Assembly (NCBI RefSeq): GCF_008087085.1
Contig: NZ_VIYJ01000005.1
Coordinates: forward strand, 248,001 to 312,000
From: Nocardioides rubriscoriae
Lineage (GTDB): Bacteria > Actinomycetota > Actinomycetes > Propionibacteriales > Nocardioidaceae
DNA: 64,000 bases
Reading direction: 5' to 3'
Shown here: in pieces, positions 6,983 to 15,561 of the stretch
Layout of the letters: each line of letters starts with the position of its first letter
Numbering within the stretch: the stretch's first letter is position 1
Translations under genes and position numbers: made by a program
Notes under the pieces: generated by a model
Databases searched by the model: none
Told to the model about the DNA's origin: nothing
Seen by the model: only the letters and a program-made list of their open reading frames with translations

Positions 6983-8146
6983 TCAGGCCCCCGCCCGCTC
7001 GAGGATCGACTCCATGAGCAGCTTGTGGTGCATCAGGGTCTCGATGTCGTCGGGGCGCTCGATCTCGCCGAAGTGGATCGAGCGGGCCCCGGTGCGCATG
7101 AAGACGATGCACCACTGCACGGCGTTGTAGAGGTGGAACCAGGTCAGGTCGCCCAGCGTGACGCCGGTGAGCTCCTCGTAGGTCGCGGTCACGTCGCCCT
7201 CGTAGAGGAAGTCGGGCATGCCCGGCATCCCCATCACGCCGGTGATGGACTCGAAGACCATGTGGGCGAAGACCATCCACGACACGTCGAGCTCGCGGGG
7301 GCCGATGGTGGCCATCTCCCAGTCGAGGACGGCGACCGGCGCGAAGTCGCGGTAGATCACGTTGCCGATCCGGCTGTCGCCCCAGCACAGCACCACGTCG
7401 CCGCTGCCGGCGGCCTCGGCCTCGGGCAGGTGGGCCTCGAGCCAGTCGAGCCCGCGCTCGGTCAGCGGCGAGCGGCCGATGTCGGCGACCGCGAAGTCGT
7501 ACCAGGCCCGGGTGCGCGCGAGGTTGCGGGCGAGCGGGGTGTCGCCGGGCTGCTGCGGGTCGAGGCTCTGCTGGTTCAAGAAGGCGAAGGTCCGCTGGGC
7601 GTCGGGGATGGCGTGCAGATCGGCGACGACCTTGACCGTGGCGTCCTGGAGGCGGCGCTGCTCGGCGGGGGTGGCGTCGTGGAGCCAGTTGTCGCCGAAG
7701 TTGTAGGGCAGCACGTCCTGCGGGATGACGCCCTCGACGCGGTCCATCAGGAAGAACGGGGTGCCCAGCACCTCGCCCGTCGGCTCCATGAACCCCACCG
7801 TCGGCACCGGCACGTCGCTGAGCTCGGCGACCAGGCGCATGGCGTCGTACTGATCCTGCAGCGCGTAGGTCGGGAACACCGGGAAGTCCTGCGGCGCCGG
7901 GGCGACGCGGGCGACGTACGGGCGGGTGGCGCGGGAGCCGTCCTCGTCGGTCCAGGTGGCGTCGAGCACCAACGTCTCGGAGCTCATCCCGTTGGCGTCG
8001 ATCCCCGAGAGCAGCGCGACCTCGGGCTCGGCCCCCGCCGGCAGCAGCGTCGCGAGCCAGTCGGCCAGCCGGCGCGGCACCGTCGTGGCGTCGCGGCTCG
8101 ACCGCTGCATCTTGAGGTCGGCGGCGGGGGGTGTGGCGTGGGTCAC
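6983..8146 (-). CDS. Phosphotransferase family protein (APH fold, ACAD10/11 N-domain-like)
   Basis: A 387-residue aminoglycoside-phosphotransferase-fold kinase. The catalytic loop is CWGDSRIGN (Trp in place of the usual His, as in many of this subgroup) and the metal-binding DWEMATIGP follows 17 residues later. The subgroup resembles the kinase domain fused to acyl-CoA dehydrogenases in ACAD10/11, which phosphorylates 4-hydroxyacyl-CoAs; antibiotic resistance is unlikely. It starts GTG 8146, is first in an operon with the lipocalin-like gene, and sits behind a sigma70-type promoter with a KstR-like palindrome. The exact substrate is unknown. Confidence 0.8.
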   Translation of the reverse strand: MTHATPPAADLKMQRSSRDATTVPRRLADWLATLLPAGAEPEVALLSGIDANGMSSETLVLDATWTDEDGSRATRPYVARVAPAPQDFPVFPTYALQDQYDAMRLVAELSDVPVPTVGFMEPTGEVLGTPFFLMDRVEGVIPQDVLPYNFGDNWLHDATPAEQRRLQDATVKVVADLHAIPDAQRTFAFLNQQSLDPQQPGDTPLARNLARTRAWYDFAVADIGRSPLTERGLDWLEAHLPEAEAAGSGDVVLCWGDSRIGNVIYRDFAPVAVLDWEMATIGPRELDVSWMVFAHMVFESITGVMGMPGMPDFLYEGDVTATYEELTGVTLGDLTWFHLYNAVQWCIVFMRTGARSIHFGEIERPDDIETLMHHKLLMESILERAGA

Positions 8147-8154
8147 CTTCGGAA

Positions 8155-8183
8155 GTCTCAGTGGAACACGTTCTAGTTGTCAA
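8155..8183 (-). promoter_or_regulatory. Promoter with KstR-type operator in its spacer
   Basis: On the minus strand TTGACA (8183-8178) and TGAGAC (8160-8155) are separated by exactly 17 bases, a good sigma70-type promoter for the gene starting at 8146. The spacer holds TGGAACACGTTCTA (8162-8175, plus strand), which fits the KstR consensus TnnAACnnGTTnnA at every fixed position. Repressor binding there would block RNA polymerase. KstR controls sterol catabolism in mycolic-acid actinobacteria, consistent with the downstream ChoD-like gene. The regulator itself is not in the window. Confidence 0.6.
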
Positions 8184-8288
8184 TGAGCGCGGCCGGTGAG
8201 GACGCGTCGACCACGCCACCGCGCCGGTCCAGCCCAGCACCGCTTGAGGAATCGGGGGGCAGCGGGCCCGGATGATTGACTTCGGCGC

Positions 8289-9869
8289 GTGTCCCTCGGT
8301 CTTGGTCCCGCCGCTCGCACACACATCCCGGCCGACCCACCGGCCGGCTCACCGGCCGCCGGTCCCGTCGGCCCTGGGTCGCACCGCTCGCTGTGGGCGA
8401 CGGCCGCCCTGGTCCTCACCCTGGTCCTCGGCGTCCTGGTGGCGGCCGTGGCCGACCAGCAGGCCCACTCGTCGGAGTCCGCGACGTCGACCGGCCAGGT
8501 GCACGTCGACAACGCGATCGTCTTCCTCGTCGACGACATGCCCGACTTCAGCTGCGCGGACGCCGACCTCTACCTGCCGCAGAGCAGCCCGTGGCTGCGC
8601 GAGCAGGGCACCTGCTTCGAGTCGGCCACGACCTCCACGCCCGTCTGCTGCCCGGCTCGCGCCCAGATCCAGACCGGCCAGCTCGCCCACAACAACCGGG
8701 TGGTGAGCCAGACCGCGGCTCGCAACCTCGACCCCCACGACACCGTGCAGCACGACCTCGCGCTCCGCGGCATCGACACCTACGGCCTGGGCAAGAACCT
8801 CAACGGCATCGACGCGAGCGAGTACTACGGCCCCGACGCCCGCGACAACGGCTTCTCACACTTCAACTTCTGGAACTCCTACCGCGGCGCCCCCGGCGCC
8901 TTCAAGCTCTACGACGAGCAGGGCCAGCAGTACACGCCGACCGACGGCCTGAGCACCACCGAGACCAACGGCGCCTACCTCGACGCCTACCTCGACGACC
9001 AGCTCGCCTCCGGGGAGCCGTTCTTCGTCTACGACGCCTTCTTCGCCCCGCACAAGCAGGGCGTCGGCGCCACCGCCGCCGACCTGCCCTACGTCTCGCC
9101 GGAGCACGCCCAGTCCCCCGTGCCGCCCTTCCGCTACGCCCCGGAGGGCCCGGGCCGCGACAAGCTCCGGATCTTCCAGGGCGCGCGGTTCTCGCGGGCC
9201 TACTACGAGCGGCTCTACACCGCGCGGGTGCGGGCGCTCTACGACGTCGACGAGCAGGTGGCCGCGACGTTCCAGCGCCTCGAGGACGCCGGCGTGCTCG
9301 ACGAGACCGCCGTCATCTTCACCAGCGACAACGGCTACACCGACCGCGGCCAGGACAACTGGGAGGGCAAGTCGATCCCCTACCCGGCCGCCACCAACAT
9401 CCCGATGCTGGCGTGGTTCCCCGGGCGGGCGCCGGCGGTAGACACCAAGCCGGTCGCGCTGGTCGACGTCGCCCCCACCCTCTACGACGTGCTCGGCGTC
9501 GAGCCCGGCCACCTCCTCGACGGCCACTCGCTGCTCAGCGACCACCGTCGCGACTACGTCTACGCCGAGTTCTACAACGAGGACAGCGGCCCGTCGCGCC
9601 GCGAGTCCGGCCCGCTGACCTCCCACCTGCGCTCGTGGCGCGTGGTCAAGCAGGGCCGCCAGGCCTACGTCGAGTGGTACGACGACGACCGCGAGGTCGC
9701 CTTCCGCGAGTTCTACCAGGACCCGGGGATGCTCAAGAACCTCCTGTCGCCCGTGCACGCGCGCGAGCGGCCGTCGGCCGCCACGATCGATCGCTTCCGG
9801 GCCCTGCTGCGCCGCTTCGGCACCTGCCAGGGCACCCAGGAGCAGGGCAGCCCGCAGCCCTGCCCGTGA
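8289..9869 (+). CDS. Exported or membrane-anchored sulfatase
   Basis: A 526-residue alkaline-phosphatase-superfamily sulfatase. Residues about 34-55 form a hydrophobic segment (LWATAALVLTLVLGVLVAAV), so the catalytic domain is outside the membrane. The metal-binding start of the domain is IVFLVDDMPD; the active-site motif CCPAR fits the C-x-P-x-R formylglycine signature; FTSDNGYTDRGQ provides further metal ligands. GTG 8289 is the first start giving the membrane segment but has no clear Shine-Dalgarno. Formylglycine-generating enzyme would be needed in trans and is not in the window. Substrate unknown; an N-acetylglucosamine-6-sulfatase-like group is likely. Confidence 0.8.
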   Translation: MSLGLGPAARTHIPADPPAGSPAAGPVGPGSHRSLWATAALVLTLVLGVLVAAVADQQAHSSESATSTGQVHVDNAIVFLVDDMPDFSCADADLYLPQSSPWLREQGTCFESATTSTPVCCPARAQIQTGQLAHNNRVVSQTAARNLDPHDTVQHDLALRGIDTYGLGKNLNGIDASEYYGPDARDNGFSHFNFWNSYRGAPGAFKLYDEQGQQYTPTDGLSTTETNGAYLDAYLDDQLASGEPFFVYDAFFAPHKQGVGATAADLPYVSPEHAQSPVPPFRYAPEGPGRDKLRIFQGARFSRAYYERLYTARVRALYDVDEQVAATFQRLEDAGVLDETAVIFTSDNGYTDRGQDNWEGKSIPYPAATNIPMLAWFPGRAPAVDTKPVALVDVAPTLYDVLGVEPGHLLDGHSLLSDHRRDYVYAEFYNEDSGPSRRESGPLTSHLRSWRVVKQGRQAYVEWYDDDREVAFREFYQDPGMLKNLLSPVHARERPSAATIDRFRALLRRFGTCQGTQEQGSPQPCP

Positions 9870-9897
9870 CCTGCGGCCGGGCGACCTCAGGTCGGGG

Positions 9898-10365
9898 TCA
9901 GGTCGGGGTCAGCACCGCGTGGCTGGTCACCGCGCGCGCGACCACCCGGCCGTCCTGGTGGACCTCGGCCTCGGCGGAGGCGATCCGGCGCCCGGCGCCG
10001 ACGCAGCGGGCCGTGCAGACCAGGGTGCTGCCGGGCAGGGCGGCGCGCACGTACTGCACGGTGAGCTGCACGTGCGGGGCCGGCGTACCGGCGGGCACGC
10101 GGGCGTGGACCGCCCAGCCGGTCGCGGAGTCGAGCAGCGCACTGAGGTAGCCGCCGTGCAGGATGCCGCCGCCGTTGCAGTGCTCGGCGCGCGGGTCGGC
10201 CTCGATGACCGCACCCTCGTCGTCGGCCCGCACCAGGCGGAAGCCGAGCAGCCGGGAGAACGGGCCCGGGCCCGTGGAGTCGGGCCGGGAGTCGGGCCGC
10301 GTGTCGGGCCGCGTGTCGGGCCGGTCTGCAGAGGTCACCGGGTGACGGTACTGCTCTTGCGCCAA
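9898..10365 (-). CDS. PaaI-type acyl-CoA thioesterase (hotdog fold)
   Basis: A 155-residue protein with one hotdog domain after a 40-residue extension. The signature GGILHGGYLSALLDSATGWAV (in two overlapping parts) and VQLTVQYVRAALPG are typical of PaaI/YdiI-like acyl-CoA thioesterases. The start is TTG 10365, directly in the 26-base divergent gap shared with the TetR gene. The N-terminal extension contains four RPDT/RPDS units encoded by a 12-bp tandem repeat, so it is probably disordered. It likely hydrolyses acyl-CoAs and is probably controlled by the neighbouring TetR protein. Confidence 0.8.
   Translation of the reverse strand: MAQEQYRHPVTSADRPDTRPDTRPDSRPDSTGPGPFSRLLGFRLVRADDEGAVIEADPRAEHCNGGGILHGGYLSALLDSATGWAVHARVPAGTPAPHVQLTVQYVRAALPGSTLVCTARCVGAGRRIASAEAEVHQDGRVVARAVTSHAVLTPT
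10279..10326. repeat. Four 12-bp tandem repeats inside the thioesterase gene
   Basis: GTCGGGCCGCGT-type units start at 10279, 10291, 10303 and 10315. They encode Arg-Pro-Asp-(Thr/Ser) repeats in the N-terminal extension, and length change would keep the frame. Confidence 0.9.
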
Positions 10366-10369
10366 GATA

Positions 10370-10383
10370 TGAATCGCGGTTCA
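10370..10383. promoter_or_regulatory. Probable TetR operator in the divergent thioesterase/TetR gap
   Basis: TGAATCGCGGTTCA has perfect TGAA/TTCA arms around TCGCGG and lies centrally in the 26-base gap between the thioesterase start (10365) and the TetR start (10392). The position predicts control of both genes by the TetR protein. Confidence 0.55.
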
Positions 10384-10391
10384 CTTCATCA

Positions 10392-10991
10392 GTGGCCTAC
10401 CGCCGTACCCCCGCCGTGCAGGAGCGGCTCGACGCGACCCGCGCCGCGATCGTGGCCGCCGCGCACGCCCTGGTCGCCGAGCGCGGGTACGCCGGGTGCT
10501 CGGTCGCGCTGGTCGCCTCCGGTGCCGGTGTCGCCACCGGCACCGTCTACCGGCACTTCCCCGACAAGGGCGCCCTCTTCGCCGAGGTCTTCCGCGCCGC
10601 GACCCAGCGCGAGGTCGACGCCGTGGCGGCGTCCGCCGCCAAGCCGGGCACGGTCGCTGCGCGGATCGAGGTCAGCGTCGAGACCTTCGCGCGCCGCGCG
10701 CTGAAGGCCCCGCGCCTGGCCTACGCCCTCATCGCCGAGCCGGTCGACCCGCAGGTCGAGGCCGAGCGGCTCACCTACCGTCGTGCCTACCGCGGGATCT
10801 TCGCGGCCCTGGTCGCCGACGCGGTCGCCGCAGGCGACCTGCCGGCCCAGGACCCCGAGGTCTCGGCCGCCGCCGTCGTCGGCGCGATGGCCGAGGCGCT
10901 CGTCGTCCCCCTGCACGCAGGCGTCGCCTCGCAGCGCGTCGTGCCCGAGCTGACCGCTTTCATCACCCGATCGATCGGAGCCACCCCATGA
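10392..10991 (+). CDS. TetR-family transcriptional regulator
   Basis: A 199-residue repressor with the standard N-terminal helix-turn-helix: TRAAIVAAAHALVAERGY followed by GVATGTVYRHFPDKGALF at about residues 44-61. The C-terminal ligand-binding domain is helical and unassigned. The GTG start lies 9 bases from a palindrome shared with the divergent thioesterase gene. Its stop overlaps the start of aidB (ATGA), so it also heads an operon with that acyl-CoA dehydrogenase. A fatty acyl-CoA-type effector is a reasonable guess. Confidence 0.85.
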   Translation: MAYRRTPAVQERLDATRAAIVAAAHALVAERGYAGCSVALVASGAGVATGTVYRHFPDKGALFAEVFRAATQREVDAVAASAAKPGTVAARIEVSVETFARRALKAPRLAYALIAEPVDPQVEAERLTYRRAYRGIFAALVADAVAAGDLPAQDPEVSAAAVVGAMAEALVVPLHAGVASQRVVPELTAFITRSIGATP

Positions 10992-12613
10992 GCACCACCC
11001 ACGAGGTCACCAACCAGGTCCCGCCGCTGGTCGGCCACGACACCGCGCACGACCCGGCACTGCTCGCCGCCGTCGAGCGCGAGGGGGCCGGCTGGGCGCT
11101 CGACGAGATCCACGCGCTGGGGCGTCTCGCGGGCACCGAGGAGGCACAGGAGTGGGGGCGCCTGGCCGAGCGGGTGCCGCCGGTGCTGCGCACCCACGAC
11201 CGCTACGGCCACCGCATCGACGCGGTCGACTACGTCCCGGCCTACCACCAGCTGATGACCACGGCGGTCGAGCACGGGCTGCACGGCGCCCCTTGGGCCG
11301 ACGACCGTCCGGGTGCCCACGTCGCCCGCGCCGCCAAGTTCCTGGCCTGGAACGTCGACGCGGGCCACGGCTGCCCGATCTCGATGACCTACGCGGTGGT
11401 CCCGGCGTTGCGGGCCGCACCCGACCTCGCGGCGACGTACGAGCCGCTGCTGACCTCGCGCACCTACGAGCCCGGGCTGCGTCCCCCCACCGGCAAGGCG
11501 GGCCTGATCGCCGGCATGTCGATGACCGAGAAGCAGGGCGGCTCCGACGTGCGCGCCAACACCACGCGCGCCGTGCCGCAGCCCGACGGGTCGTGGCGGC
11601 TGACCGGGCACAAGTGGTTCACCTCCGCGCCGATGAGCGACCTGTTCCTGGCCCTCGCGCAGACCGAGGGCGGGCTGTCGTGCTTCCTGGTGCCGCGGGT
11701 GCTGCCCGACGGCGCGCTCAACCCGATGCGGCTGATGCGCCTGAAGGACAAGCTCGGCAACAGGTCCAACGCCTCCTCCGAGATCGAGTACGACGACGCC
11801 GCGGCCTGGCTCGTCGGCGAGGAGGGCCGTGGGGTGCGGACGATCGTCGAGATGGTCAACATGACCCGCCTCGACTGCACCCTCGGCACCGCCTCGGGCA
11901 TGCGCCTGGCCACGGTGCTCGCCACCCACCACGCGCGGCACCGCTCGGCGTTCGGCAAGCACCTGGTCGACCAGCCCGCGATGAAGAACGTGCTCGCCGA
12001 CCTCGTCGTGGAGTCCGAGGCCGCCACCACCGTGGCGATGCGGCTGGCCGGGGCGACCGACCGGGCGGTGCGCGGCGACCTCGAGGAGGCGTCGTTCCGG
12101 CGCCTGGCCCTCGCGGTCTCGAAGTACTGGGTCTGCAAGCGCGGACCGGTCCACGCCGGCGAGGCGATGGAGTGCCTGGGCGGCAACGGCTACGTCGAGG
12201 AGTCGGGCCTGCCGCGCATCTACCGCGAGCTGCCGCTGCTCTCGATCTGGGAGGGCTCCGGCAACGTCGCCGCGCTCGACGCCCTGCGCGCCATGGGTCG
12301 TGAGCCCGAGTCGGTCGAGCGGTTCTTCACCGAGGTCGAGCTCGCCGCCGGCGCCGACCACCGCCTCGACGACGCGATCGCGCTGGTCAAGAAGGAGCTC
12401 TCCGACGGTGCCGAGCTCGAGCTGCGCGCCCGCCGGATCGTCGAGCAGCTCGCACTCGTGCTGCAGGGCTCGCTGCTCGTGCAGCACGCGCCGCACGCCG
12501 TGGCCGACGCGTTCTGCGCCTCGCGGCTGGCCCGGGACTGGGGTGGCGCGCTCGGCACGCTGCCGCCCGGGCTCGACCTCGACGCGATCGTCGAGCGGGC
12601 CCACGTCGACTGA
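10988..12613 (+). CDS. aidB: AidB-like isovaleryl/acyl-CoA dehydrogenase
   Basis: A 541-residue flavoprotein, exactly the length of E. coli AidB and similar along its whole length. Shared motifs include the early REGAGW, GMSMTEKQGGSDVRANTTRA, GLSCFLVPR, LKDKLGNRSNASSE, MTRLDCTLG, and the C-terminal ECLGGNGYVEES...IWEGSGN. Residues before about 430 form the acyl-CoA dehydrogenase fold; the C-terminal helical domain is the AidB-specific part that binds DNA in E. coli. In E. coli AidB belongs to the adaptive response to alkylation. Here it is co-translated with a TetR gene. Whether it protects DNA or is a metabolic dehydrogenase cannot be decided. Confidence 0.85.
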   Translation: MSTTHEVTNQVPPLVGHDTAHDPALLAAVEREGAGWALDEIHALGRLAGTEEAQEWGRLAERVPPVLRTHDRYGHRIDAVDYVPAYHQLMTTAVEHGLHGAPWADDRPGAHVARAAKFLAWNVDAGHGCPISMTYAVVPALRAAPDLAATYEPLLTSRTYEPGLRPPTGKAGLIAGMSMTEKQGGSDVRANTTRAVPQPDGSWRLTGHKWFTSAPMSDLFLALAQTEGGLSCFLVPRVLPDGALNPMRLMRLKDKLGNRSNASSEIEYDDAAAWLVGEEGRGVRTIVEMVNMTRLDCTLGTASGMRLATVLATHHARHRSAFGKHLVDQPAMKNVLADLVVESEAATTVAMRLAGATDRAVRGDLEEASFRRLALAVSKYWVCKRGPVHAGEAMECLGGNGYVEESGLPRIYRELPLLSIWEGSGNVAALDALRAMGREPESVERFFTEVELAAGADHRLDDAIALVKKELSDGAELELRARRIVEQLALVLQGSLLVQHAPHAVADAFCASRLARDWGGALGTLPPGLDLDAIVERAHVD

Positions 12614-12699
12614 GGTCGTCTCGCCGTGGTCACAACGGCGCGGCAGGTCTAGCGTGGTCAGGGACGCGCACGGGGGCACGTCTCGACCTGAGGAGCACC

Positions 12700-12738
12700 A
12701 TGCCGACCACTGTCGTCGCAACCGACGCCACCGGCTGA
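12700..12738 (+). CDS. Possible 12-residue leader peptide before the glycosyltransferase
   Basis: ATG 12700 is preceded by a strong GAGGAG ribosome-binding site and encodes MPTTVVATDATG before TGA 12736-12738. The glycosyltransferase GTG follows 7 bases later without its own clear site. This may be a coupling leader that delivers ribosomes to the downstream start. It could equally be a chance reading frame. Confidence 0.3.
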   Translation: MPTTVVATDATG

Positions 12739-12745
12739 GTGACCG

Positions 12746-13918
12746 GTGCGCGTCCTGTTCTCCTCGACGTCGGGACTCGGCCACGTCTACCCCCTGGTGC
12801 CGCTGGCGCGTGCCCTCCTCGACGGCGGGCACGACGTGCTGTGGGCCGTCGGTGCGGACGCGCGTGCTGCGGTGGAGGCCTGCGGCGTGCCCACCGTCGT
12901 CTGCGGAGGAGCACGCGACGTCCTGGGCGCGATCCGCGCCGACGTGTTCAGCGTGGCCAAGCGCCTACCGCCGCCCGAGCAGGCCGCCTACCTCTTCCCG
13001 CGGTGGTTCGGCGGCCAGGTTCCGTCGATGGTCGACGGCCTGCTGCCGCTGGCCCACGACTGGCGGCCCGACCTGCTCGTCCACGAACAGGCCGAGCTCG
13101 CCTCCCCGCTCGTGGCAGCGGTGGTCGGTGTCGCGTCGGTGACCACGGCGTTCGGCGGCCACGTGCCCGCCGCCTTCGTGGCGGCCGCGGGCGAGCGTCT
13201 CGCGCCGCTGTGGGCCGCGCACGGCCTCACGGTGCCGCCGTACGCCGGGTGCTACGGCTCGCTCTACCTCGACATCTGCCCGCCGTCGGTCCAGACCGTG
13301 CCCGGCGACCACGTGCCGCACCGCCAGCCGCTGCGGCCGGTCGCGATGACCGGGCCACCGCCGTCGGCGACGCCTGACTACTTCGCGGCCGTCGACCGCC
13401 CACTGGTCTACCTCACCCTCGGCACGGTGCGTCACGACGCGAGCGTGCTCCGCGCGGCCGTCGCCGCGACCGCAGCCCTCCCGGTTCGGGTGCTGGTCGC
13501 GCTCGGCCCCGGTGGCGACGCGTCCGCGCTGGGCGAGGTCCCCGCACACGTGCGCGTCGAGCAGTGGGTGCACCAGCCACAGGTGCTCGAGCACGCTGCC
13601 GTCGTGGTCTCGCACGGGGGGTCGGGCACGTTCCTCGGCGCCCTCGCCCAGGGCCTTCCCCAGCTCTGCCTGCCCCAAGCCGCCGACCAGTTCCGCAACG
13701 CCGAGGGCGGTGTGCGCAGCGGCGCTGCCCTCGCGCTGCGGCCATCCGAGACGGACGTGAAGGCCGTGCGTGCGGCGGTCGAACGGCTGCTCGCGGAGCC
13801 GTCGTTCTCGACGGCCGCGACGGTGGTGGCCGACGAGATCGCAGCCATGCCCTCGCCGGCCGAGGTGGTCGAGGTGCTGGAGGCCCGCTTCGGCTCGGCC
13901 CCTACGATCGAGCCGTGA
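12746..13918 (+). CDS. GT1-family glycosyltransferase (UDP-glycosyltransferase/MGT type)
   Basis: A 390-residue GT-B-fold enzyme. The N-terminus MRVLFSSTSGLGHVYPLVPLA is the standard GT1 acceptor-domain start with a His that deprotonates the acceptor. The C-terminal donor-binding domain has VVVSHGGSGTFLGALAQGLPQLCLP, the nucleotide-sugar motif with HGGSGT near residues 289-294, and AADQFRNA. Such enzymes sugar-tag macrolides, flavonoids or lipids. The last bases overlap the start of an ABC-F gene (GTGA). Drug inactivation by glycosylation plus ribosome protection would make a coherent pair, but this is inference. Confidence 0.8.
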   Translation: MRVLFSSTSGLGHVYPLVPLARALLDGGHDVLWAVGADARAAVEACGVPTVVCGGARDVLGAIRADVFSVAKRLPPPEQAAYLFPRWFGGQVPSMVDGLLPLAHDWRPDLLVHEQAELASPLVAAVVGVASVTTAFGGHVPAAFVAAAGERLAPLWAAHGLTVPPYAGCYGSLYLDICPPSVQTVPGDHVPHRQPLRPVAMTGPPPSATPDYFAAVDRPLVYLTLGTVRHDASVLRAAVAATAALPVRVLVALGPGGDASALGEVPAHVRVEQWVHQPQVLEHAAVVVSHGGSGTFLGALAQGLPQLCLPQAADQFRNAEGGVRSGAALALRPSETDVKAVRAAVERLLAEPSFSTAATVVADEIAAMPSPAEVVEVLEARFGSAPTIEP

Positions 13919-15561
13919 CCGCAACCCTCGTCGCGAAGGACCTGTCCGGCGGGCACGGCCACCGCGTGCTGTTCGAGGGGCTCGACCTCACCGTCGCCCC
14001 GGGCGACGTCGTCGGCGTCGTCGGCGCCAACGGGGCCGGCAAGTCCACGTTGCTGCGCCTGCTCGCGGGCCAGGCCACGCCGTTGGACGGCACCGTGACC
14101 ACCGCGCCCAGCGACGCGTTCGTCGGGTGGTTGCCGCAGGAGCACGAGCGGGTCGCGGGCGAGAGCGTCGCGGCCTACCTCGCCCGGCGTACCGGCGCGG
14201 CGGAGGCGACCGAGGCGATGGAGTCGACCGCGGCCGCCCTCGGGTCGGGCGTGCCCGGCGCCGACGACGCCTACGCCGTGGCGTTCGACCGCTGGATGGC
14301 CAGCGGCGCCGCCGACCTCGAGGACCGCACCGGGTCGGTGCTGGCCGACCTCGGCCTCGACGTCGGGCCCGACGCGCTGATGACGTCGCTCTCGGGCGGG
14401 CAGGCCGCGCGGGTGGCGCTGGCGGCGCTGCTGCTCAGCCGCTTCGACGTCGTGCTGCTCGACGAGCCGACCAACGACCTCGACCTCGACGGGCTGGCCC
14501 GGCTCGAGACGTTCGTGCAGGGGCTGCGCGGCGGCGTCGTGCTCGTGTCGCACGACCGCGAGTTCCTGGCGCGCTGCGTGACCCGCATCGTCGAGCTCGA
14601 CCTCGCCCAGCACCAGGTGAGCGTCTACGACGGGGGCTACGACGCCTTCCTCGAGGAGCGCGAGGTCGCCCGACGCCACGCCCGCGAGGCCTACGAGGAG
14701 TACGCCGACACCCGCGCCGACCTCGTCTCGCGGGCGCGCACGCAGCGCGAGTGGAGCTCGCAGGGCGTGCGCAACGCGATGAGGAAGAGCCCCGACAACG
14801 ACAAGATCCGCCGCAAGGCCGCGACCGAGTCGTCGGAGAAGCAGGCGCAGAAGGTGCGTCAGATGGAGTCGCGGATCGCCCGGCTCGACGAGGTCGAGGA
14901 GCCGCGCAAGGAGTGGGTGCTGCAGTTCGACATCGCCGCCGCACCGCGCTCGAGCTCGGTCGTGGCGACCCTCAACGAGGCGACCCGTCGGCTCGGCGAC
15001 TTCACGCTCGGCCCGGTGTCGCTGCAGGTCAACGCGCGCGAGCGGATCGGCATCACCGGTCCCAACGGCGCCGGCAAGACGACCCTGCTGCGGCTGCTGC
15101 TCGGCGACGACCGTCCCGACACGGGCACGGCCGCCCTCGGGTCGTCGGTCGCGGTCGGCGTCATCGACCAGGCCCGCACCGGACTGGCCGACGACCAGCC
15201 GCTGGGCGAGGCCTTCGAGGCCGTCGTACCCGAGTGGACACAGGCCGAGGTGCGCACCCTGCTGGCCAAGTTCGGGCTCAAGGCCGACCAGGTCGCCAGC
15301 CTCGTCGGCCGGCTCTCCCCCGGTGAGCGCACCCGCGCCGCCATGGCGCTGCTGCAGGCCCGCGGCGTCAACCTGCTCGTGCTCGACGAGCCCACCAACC
15401 ACCTCGACCTGCCCGCCATCGAGCAGCTCGAGCAGGCGCTGGAGTCCTACGACGGTGCGCTGCTGCTGGTCTCCCACGACCGGCGCCTGCTCGAGAACGT
15501 GCGCCTCGACCAGCGCTGGGAGGTCGACGCGGGCCGGGTCGCGGCGCGGCACGGGACCTAG
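13915..15561 (+). CDS. ABC-F family ATP-binding protein
   Basis: A 548-residue protein of two fused ABC domains without membrane segments. Walker A GANGAGKST at 37-45 and GPNGAGKTT at about 382-390; signatures LSGGQ near 160 and LSPGERTRA in the second half; Walker B LLDEPTNDLD and VLDEPTNHLD. The charged linker (about 240-330) is the interdomain arm that reaches the ribosome. ABC-F proteins act on ribosomes as translation factors or antibiotic-resistance factors; the subtype is unclear. GTG 13915 overlaps the glycosyltransferase stop, and TACGAT 13903-13908 six bases upstream could give an internal leaderless transcript. Confidence 0.85.
   Translation: MTATLVAKDLSGGHGHRVLFEGLDLTVAPGDVVGVVGANGAGKSTLLRLLAGQATPLDGTVTTAPSDAFVGWLPQEHERVAGESVAAYLARRTGAAEATEAMESTAAALGSGVPGADDAYAVAFDRWMASGAADLEDRTGSVLADLGLDVGPDALMTSLSGGQAARVALAALLLSRFDVVLLDEPTNDLDLDGLARLETFVQGLRGGVVLVSHDREFLARCVTRIVELDLAQHQVSVYDGGYDAFLEEREVARRHAREAYEEYADTRADLVSRARTQREWSSQGVRNAMRKSPDNDKIRRKAATESSEKQAQKVRQMESRIARLDEVEEPRKEWVLQFDIAAAPRSSSVVATLNEATRRLGDFTLGPVSLQVNARERIGITGPNGAGKTTLLRLLLGDDRPDTGTAALGSSVAVGVIDQARTGLADDQPLGEAFEAVVPEWTQAEVRTLLAKFGLKADQVASLVGRLSPGERTRAAMALLQARGVNLLVLDEPTNHLDLPAIEQLEQALESYDGALLLVSHDRRLLENVRLDQRWEVDAGRVAARHGT

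Noticed and set aside
6983..8146. APH fold taken as aminoglycoside resistance
   Set aside because: The subgroup motif GDSRIGN and the lipid-catabolic context point to a metabolic kinase.
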